The notes below the pieces were generated by a model. It was given only the letters and a program-made list of their open reading frames with translations. It was not told where the DNA came from and did no database searches. 64,000 nt of DNA from Parus major (taxonomy: Eukaryota > Chordata > Aves > Passeriformes > Paridae): NCBI RefSeq assembly GCF_001522545.3, contig NC_031770.1, forward strand, positions 89,477,194 to 89,541,193, read 5' to 3'. Shown here in pieces: positions 56,363 to 64,000 of this stretch (position 1 is its first letter; the number at the start of each line of letters is the position of its first letter). Position numbers and translations under genes: made by a program.

Positions 56363-59300
56363 CTAAGCCAAGACGTCACAGGTTGGAGAGAGCATGAGGT
56401 TAAACACAGGAGAAAGAAATCCATTATCAGTTCCATTTCTATAAAAAAATATCACTAAAATTTAAAATTAAAGAAAATAACCTCAGTCATACTAAGGATA
56501 GCAAGGCAATGAGATCTGTGTTGAGCAGACTCTTACTACTCCTTTCCTGTATTAAAATCTATTTCAAGGCATGGCCTGTTTTCTGTTATATTGTATTCCC
56601 ATAATAAAAAGGTTAGGGAAGTGATAAATCCCTTTTCAATTTCAAAGAGGCATCTCAAGTAAAAATCACAGCAAAAGCACCTACTTTAAGATATATTTTG
56701 TATGAGATAATGCACATAAAGTTATTTAAAACTGCAACCACTTCTGTCACTTTGAATATCTGTCTTCTCAAATCTCCTCCAAAAGAGCTTTCCTTAATCT
56801 GAAATTTCATAGACATAAATCATACAAACATCTCACTAAAAATGCTGCATAACATAATAGTAATTAGTATGTGCAGACAACTGTTTCCAATCTTGGTAAC
56901 TTTCCAACATTTTGATAATTATATATCTTGCATCTGAGTAGTGAAGTTTGATGGCTGTGACTCAACTGAAGAACCATACCAACGTCAATGAGATTTTAAT
57001 TAGAATGAAGGTAAATAGATGAGCTGGAGTTTATAAAGACAATGTTAAGATCATAAGCTTGTGACATTTTCTTATAGAGTGACACAGAGACATCATCTTT
57101 AAAGAAAAGGTTGCTGAAAATTTTGGGATTTGGGTGCTTGAGAATTCTCCAAAAGACTGGAAGAAGCCTGCTATTTTCAGTGTATCAAAGGCATTCATTT
57201 GTTTTGGAATTTAGATAAAATACTAAATCAGAAAATTATGTGTTGGTTTAAAAAAAAATTGCTCTTCTAAGAAAATTGATTTTTACACTGTGCTTTTTGA
57301 GAAGCAAAACTGCTCTGCTTAACTGGCCCTGTACACAAAGAAATATACTGAAGTGGAATATACTCTAATTTTCTGCAATTACTTTATGGATGTGTTATAT
57401 ATTTCTCTCTTCCTTTGTAAATTGTCCCTGATTCCTTTCCAGGGAAAGAGGAATCTGCTTTAGCAACAACAGAAGCTGTGAACCATTCAACTTCTTTTTT
57501 GTGATTATTATTCCTAAAAACTGAAAAGGCAAGGGAATAACTTTAGGCAACAAGTTTATTTATCCAATAGATTTTTAGAAAGGAATAAATTTAGGCAAAA
57601 GAAGGGTAAGGAAGGGGTAAGGTGCCTCGATACTCTTAGTGGCAGCATCCCTCCCTCTGACACTCATGTGGGTCCCAGTGTCAATCAGGCCAAGGCATCC
57701 CCCAGATCTTACACCACCCCCTGCTGCAGCGCACACAGGAGGTGTTTGATGGTCTGCCTGAAGCAGAAGTTCTGCTCCTAAACCCAGCATCCCATGATTA
57801 CCAAGGCTGGGCAATCCTTGGTGACACACAGGTACAAAGTTCTAGCAACACCTGTGGCATCTTGGCAAGTGTATTCCATTGAAAGAAACCCTAGAGTTGA
57901 GATATTCATTGCTTCATCAGAATATGGCACATCTCTATCCCAGGCAAAGTAAGAAGGGTCAAATACAAAGACAGAAAGGGAAGTATTGCTCATATTCTGT
58001 TCATTTTCTGATGTACAGCTAAGCCCTCTGAGAAGAATTCTCCATTGCTCACAAGAAAGAAAAGTTCCCTAGTCAGACAGTGATCTGAGAAAGCAGCAGC
58101 TCTTTTTCTCAAATTGCACAGAGAGCAAATCAATGAAAAACACACTTTTGTTATCACATCCTGGCCTTTCTTGCTGGTATTCACTGCCTGCCCTGTTTAC
58201 CTGAAATGCCCCTCTGAGCCATGATTCTGCTTTACTTTTTTCTTGAGTATGAGGTCTCAAGTCCATCCTTAGACCTGACAAAATTAATGACTTTTTTTGT
58301 CCAAGAAATTTATGTGCTTCCCTTATTTTGATGGCATCCTCTTTTCAAACTAAAGAGCCAAACTGTGTGAGAGTCTCCATAGAGAGGAAAATTATTTCTA
58401 TTTTCTGGTGAGACACTCTTAATATTAATTATTTTAGAGAGATATGATTTAAAGAAGGCAAGGAATTCACCAATTAATAATAAAGAGGAACAGTCAACAA
58501 TATAGAGTTCTCTCTGTTTCCACTAGGCTTCTCTGACCAAAACCCCTTGAAGTTATCATAGAAGAATCCATACATTTTATTAGTCAGGTGGGTTTAATCT
58601 TAAGGAAGTCACATATGGCTCATTTATAAAGAACTCTAACTAGTACTTTAGTGAATACGGAGCACATAAGCCAAGTGCTGCACCCTTTTCCTGCTGAAAT
58701 AATAGTTAGTCTTGCAGGTCCCTGAAAGGAAGGTGTAAGGATCTTGCAATCATACAATCATACAGAATCATACAATTCTGCCTCTGCCAGCTGCAAAGGA
58801 AATTAATGCCTCGGCCTGGGTGATTTCATCCCAGAGACCCAGAGGCTGATTATCTGTGTTATTTCCATCAAGTGTCAGTGTAAACCAAAATGTGTCTGCC
58901 TTGTTGTAGAAAATGTCCCATACCTGTCCTGATTTTAACCAAAAGGCTACAGAATCTTGTCCTTTCCTTCCTGAATTTTCCTTAAAAATATGATTTATTT
59001 TTCGTGTTCACGACTGCACACAACACAGTCAATTTAAAAGTACCATAATATGAAGTAGGCAGAATGAGGCTGGATTAGCACTTTCTTACTAGAAATTGTG
59101 TGACTATCACTCCCCAGAGTCATATAGGAATGTGCTTGTGTTCACCAGACTTGAGGTATGAATGCAAGTAGGACTTTGTACTTTTTATGGGTGTGTAGTC
59201 TCAGTGAGACATCATCAAACTCTGTTGCTGGCATTCTTTAATCTTCAGGTCAAAGCAACTGGCAAGAAGCCCTGTCTCTTATGCAAATGTGTAAATGTTG

Positions 59301-62300
59301 TGTCTGTTGATGGTGGGACATTAATATTGCTTTTATAATTACCACTCTTTTTTCCTTTGGCAGTTAAAAATTTCTGTATTACTCCTACCAGGTTAATCAA
59401 TAATATTTAACTTTTCCAGATGCTATTCAGATTTCTCTTAATATGTCATTTTTTCTTTATTATTTCTAACAGTGAAAGAGCAAATCTGAATTTGTGGCTG
59501 CAGCATTGTACTGAGGAAGGCAGAGTGTCTTTACAATATATAAGTACTAGCAGCATGTAACTTCAGAAAGAAATTATATACCTTCCCAAAATAACCTCTT
59601 ACAGACTAAGACAAGGCTTAAAAAGAGGTGGTTAAATAATATCTTAATTAGACCTTTGCTCATTTAGTTCTGTAATCAGCAAGACATATTTACCTTTAAA
59701 AGGTCAGTTGATCTTTATTGTGCTATGAATCAGAGCTGCCTCTGAACTAATATAAATCTTTCTAAATTATTCTCAGTATAAGAAGTTTTTCATGAACATA
59801 GGTCCCTCTTTGGGACAATCTTTGCTAATTGAAGCACCAGCTTAAAACTGGAACCAGTGAGAAATAACATACATAAGAGGCAAGAATATTTCAACCATAG
59901 TAACCAGAGAACATTCACATTTGCACTACTCTGTCAAGTCTTTAATTCCTTTGAAAAGAATTTAGGTACTCTAGTCCCTTATTAAGCATATATACATTCC
60001 TTCACAACAGGAAAAATGGCTGACTTCTCAAAGACCAAAAAAAATTATTTAAACACATACAACAAGCAAATATTTTTATAAAACAGTTTAATGTCTTTCC
60101 ATTTTATCTGAGTGATAATGAACATGAAATACTCAGTACCAATGAATGGTAAAACACCCACAGCACCAGAGGAAAGAAAACTTTCAACTAAGAGGAAAGA
60201 AAATAATGTGATGTAAAGGGGAAATTCATGATTATAATGTCTCTAGTCTCTTTGAAATGACACAGAATAAAATCTATTTCAAAAATTCAGTCCTTAAGCA
60301 CCAAATTATTTTCCATCTTGTACCTCCATGAATAGGTAAAGTAAAATAGAAATATCAATCACAATATAGATTTACAATGTGCCTTCAGACTTCCTCAGTA
60401 AAACATCCTGACAGACTTGCAGATCTTTTATTATACACTATTGTAGCCATGTGTTTTTATTTTGAAAAATTCAAAACTCTTTCCAAGTACTGAAAGTACC
60501 TGCACAAAAGAAACAACTCTCATGCAAGCATGGCTTCCTGACAGGTTCTTACTAAACACAGGCCTGAAGGACACCAGAGTGCAGTGAGACTGAGAGATTT
60601 GAATCTAAATAGAATGAATCATAGAACCACAGAAATATTTGGTTTGGAAGGGACCTTAAAAATCACCTTGTTTCACCTCCTTTGCCACGGGCAGAAACAC
60701 CTTCTACTAGAGCAGCTTGCTCAAATCCCTATCCAACCTGGCCTTGGACACTTCCAGGGGTGGGGCATCCACAGCTTCTCTGGGTGACAATACCAGAGAA
60801 TGCCAGAGGCTGGAAGAGTTGCAGGGCTTTGCAATAAGGATTCCTTATCTATAAATGGAGTGGGAGGGAGATCATATAAGCCCAGCAGTGCACCAGTTTT
60901 CTTTGGGCTGCTTTTTCTCAGATTGAGTTTAATTTCAGGGCCAGTCCATGATGGATTTGACTGAAGATTTTCTGCCAAAATAATTTTTCACTGAAAAATA
61001 CTAGAAAGAAAAAAAATAAGCTTTCTGCAAAATATTTTGATTTCTCTTGCAAGTTCTTGCTAGTAATTTAGGAAATTAAAATGAAGTATTCAATTGAAAG
61101 AAAACCCATCTGTAACTATAATATTGTGTTTTCTGTCTTGGATGTTTCATTTTGGATCACTTCCATAAAATACTAAAATGATTTCACTATCTACTTTGTG
61201 GCAATCATGTTAAGAGCCTCTATTTTCTGCTGTGGGCTAATGAAACGCTGCAGTTCCTTGCAGGGCTAATTTCACTATTGGTGATTATGGGAGCTAGTGG
61301 CCAGCAAGGATTCCAGACCTATGATGAAGACAAGAGGCATGAGAACCACAACCCACACATCCATAGAGTAAGGCAAGAGAGAAAAAAACTCTTCTAATCA
61401 CATGGATTAGAGCTATGTGCTTTGAGCTAGTTCACCTAACCCAAGGGATGCATATTGGTACTGGAGTATTCAAATGTTTTCAAAATTTAATCTGTGTTGG
61501 AAAGAGGATGTCAAAATTCCCAACAACACAAGTAATTGAAATTTCCTTCAGCATATTGACTGTGAACGATTTATAGACTCATGGAAACAGAGTCATTGCT
61601 TAGATGCTTCCTGCCCAAGGAAAGGGCTCGTTTCTAACTGAATGAAAACATCCAAAGAGCTCTGTCTGCTTTCCAGGTGACACTGTGAAATGAATTGGAT
61701 TTAATTTTCAGAGCACATATTTTATTACCAGATTTGTTTCTATACTGAAAAAATCCTTGTTATCTGAGCAAGATTCTGATGCAAACAATCTTTTATCTCA
61801 GCTACTTTAAGTTCAAACCAGAAACTTTGAATGAATCTTCAAGAGGACACATCTGTAATTGTCACCTATTATATTAAAATTTGCATTCAGATCATATTCT
61901 GCCCATAATATAACTACAAAAAATATATCTAGTGTTTAACTGAAGAAAAGAAAAAGCTAGTTCACAACATCTCTGTAAATCAGTAAACACTGGCTTCTTG
62001 AATTCAAGATCTGTACAAACTTGAAATTTCACCAGAACTAGTTGTATTTTATGATTTTATCTAATATAATTGAAATTGGAGTGAATTAAGAGTGTATTTC
62101 AAAGTATACATTATAGAAATACTTGCAATAAAAATGTCTGTATAGTTCTGGGTGTTTTGGGATAATTTCCATTAATTATGATTTTCTTTTTCCTTCAGGC
62201 CATGCTTTTTCACTACCTTCAGTAAAAAGTGCACAAGTATAATTTTTGTTTCTCATACAGGTTTCATATATATGAAATCTGGTTTGGTATTCTTCACTCA

Positions 62301-64000
62301 ATTACATATTTCTGCTAATGCTGTTAATAACAGCCTTCACCTCTAGGTTGCTTCTGTTCTCAGAATCTAGTTGTTAGCCAGGACTAGAATTTCTATTTTA
62401 TTTGGGAATGTTTATTGTATAAAAAATATATGACTGAAATCCACTATGCAGAAGACTAGATGCCATCACCTTAGAAAGTCAGATAAAAGGATATACTGAA
62501 ATTTTTATTATGTAGATACTTCTAAGAACGAAGACAAAGCACCTTAGAGCACTCATTGGTGTTTAAGACTGGTTTAATCTGTCCCAGCAGAGACTGCCTA
62601 TATAGAGAGGAAAAGGCAGAAAGAAACAGGAGTGGCTGTAACTGTGTTTCAAGAGGAAACTTGAACACTCCTGGGTGTGTTCACTGGGAAGCAGCTTTTG
62701 GTTTCTAAGCATAAAAAGTGCCTGCTGGGGCTTGATCCTATTGCATTGTGCACATATTTTCTAAATGAAAAAAAGCATTCCAAAAAATGTCAGGGTCCTA
62801 CCATCAGCAGCTTCTCCTACTGGAAGTAGGACAGTAAGGCTCTCAAACTTGTCTAACTGCCCAGGCCAAAAGCATTGACACAGTAGTCAATTCCTTTCTG
62901 TTTCAGTGGAAGAGCTGTCTCCAGAGAAATGGGTAGCTGAGGTCATTCCAGGTGATGCCAGACTTAGGACACCTCCATGTTAAGTGCATGTTCCTGGGTC
63001 TCCTGTTGAGTCTAAGATACCTTCAAGTTCTATTGCTAATTCAATGGCTTTGAAGAAAGCAATTGATTATATCTAAAAAGTTATGATCTTTCTAAAAAGT
63101 GCTTCAAGAGAAACACCTTTCTTTAAAGATGAGCTGAGCAGGAGCTCTAGATGCTTTTTCTGGAGGCATTATCAAGCCAAATCAAAAGTGATAAATTGTC
63201 ATCTAAATATGATAATATTAAAATCAGTCATTAAGCCCAAGAAATGCCATAAAAATAATATAAAAAGAAGGCACAGCAATATTAATGATTAATTTCCCAG
63301 CAAGGAGGTCCAATTTGTAGCTCAGCACTAATCAACTGACTTGTTTACCTCTGATATCTTTTTCTACACCAAAGCAATTTTTCTGACTTACAGATAGTAT
63401 ATCGACCACAATACACCTACACAAGTGAAGCATTTAAATACCAAAGTTCAAAAGAGAGAAAGAAACTGTCTTCTAGAAAATAAAAGCTGTTGGGATGATG
63501 TCTGGGAGAAAACTGCTTTTCCATGGCAACCTTGAAAGGCTGTTGTATTCACAGAATGTCAGTTCCCACTATGCTACTATTAATCAAAAACAAACTCCAA
63601 TGAGTAGGAGATTGGACGATGAAGTAAACACCAGAGATTTCATTTTAAAAATATTAAAAATTCTCTTTGAATATTCTGCTTACCTATGAGCCTGGAGACC
63701 TGAAAGTGATTATGAAAAGTTGACACTTTTGGCACGACTACATTTAGTTATTTCAAGAAAATTCCATTTAGACAATTTAGAAAAAAAATTAAATTGGCTT
63801 GAGCACAAAGCTGGAGATTAAAGAGAACTTGTCCTCCACTACTGTTGTAAGTAATGCCTGACCAGACAGAACAGGTAAATTTTTCACGTTTCTCACACCA
63901 CTTGCAAAAAGACAAAACCCCTCCAATCCATTTTCAAAGGCTGTGCTGCTAAATATTTAACAAATGGGGAGATTGTCATAGGGGTGTTTATAAATTGTGT
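56363..64000. other. Probable MLIP intron or flank
   Basis: 7.6 kb with no further exon I can defend. Holds a short CR1 copy (60611-60790) and a GC-richer segment near 57600-57860 with open frames discussed in the findings. Several isolated splice-like sites occur without a supporting frame. Confidence 0.5.
60611..60790 (-). mobile_element. CR1 LINE 3' end, short copy, antisense
   Basis: On the plus strand: GAATCATAGAACCACAGAAA, TTGGTTTGGAAGGGACCTTA, TAGAGCAGCTTGCTCAAATC, AACCTGGCCTTGGACACTTC, CAGGGGTGGGGCATCCACAG. This is the typical avian CR1 3' end and one of the best preserved copies here. Open frames at 60584-60978 are repeat-derived. Confidence 0.93.

Noticed and set aside
58196..58281. 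Splice-bounded minus-strand frame with donor TTTCAG|GTAAAC
   Set aside because: The frame (…RPHTQEKSKAESW…) matches neither MLIP nor a family I know and has no in-phase partner.
60440..60510. Minus-strand acceptor TTTTGTGCAG followed by a 13-codon frame and AATAAA near 60460
   Set aside because: The frame is short, no upstream exon joins it, and AT-rich DNA gives such patterns by chance.
62900..62935. Plus-strand acceptor TTTCTGTTTCAG with a following GTAGCT donor-like site
   Set aside because: It is on the opposite strand to the genes here, has a weak donor and no partner exons.
63676..63712. Possible 16-nt minus-strand microexon between CTTTCAG and GTAAGC
   Set aside because: Both sites look good, but 16 nt is too little to test and no partner exon in phase was found.

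Overview
The window is vertebrate nuclear DNA, most likely from a bird. It is AT-rich, gene-sparse and intron-rich, and its dispersed repeats are CR1 LINE fragments plus a solo LTR of the avian ERVL type. No SINE-rich mammalian pattern is seen. Almost all long open frames are chance or repeat-derived. Real coding sequence was found by reading splice sites and protein similarity on the minus strand.

The main content is one complete gene on the minus strand, TINAG (tubulointerstitial nephritis antigen), from the ATG at 39150 to the stop at 4096. I could place all 11 coding exons. Every intron is GT-AG, every exon junction is in phase, and the coding length is 1410 nt (469 aa plus stop; human TINAG is about 476 aa). 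The protein has a signal peptide, a somatomedin-B-like Cys cluster, a short VWC/follistatin-like Cys-rich stretch and a cathepsin-B-like papain-fold domain whose catalytic Cys is replaced by Ser.

Region by region: 1-3.7 kb is downstream flank with a CR1 copy. 3.7-39.2 kb is TINAG, whose introns hold CR1 copies, an ERVL solo LTR, a heptamer array and a GT/AT microsatellite. 39.2-46.3 kb is upstream flank, with an HNF1-like site about 150 bp before the ATG and one CR1 copy. 46.3-53 kb holds a splice-bounded chain of three small minus-strand exons of unknown identity that ends in a good poly(A) site. 54.5-56.4 kb holds what looks like the C-terminal end of MLIP, also on the minus strand and the expected upstream neighbour of TINAG. 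56.4-64 kb is MLIP intron or flank with few recognisable features.

The most unusual local signal is at 55.62-55.77 kb. A perfect 68-bp tandem duplication is separated by 19 bp that matches the Tn5 mosaic-end/mate-pair junction adapter. This is most simply a sequencing or assembly artifact. The best biological candidate for something undescribed is the three-exon chain between MLIP and TINAG.
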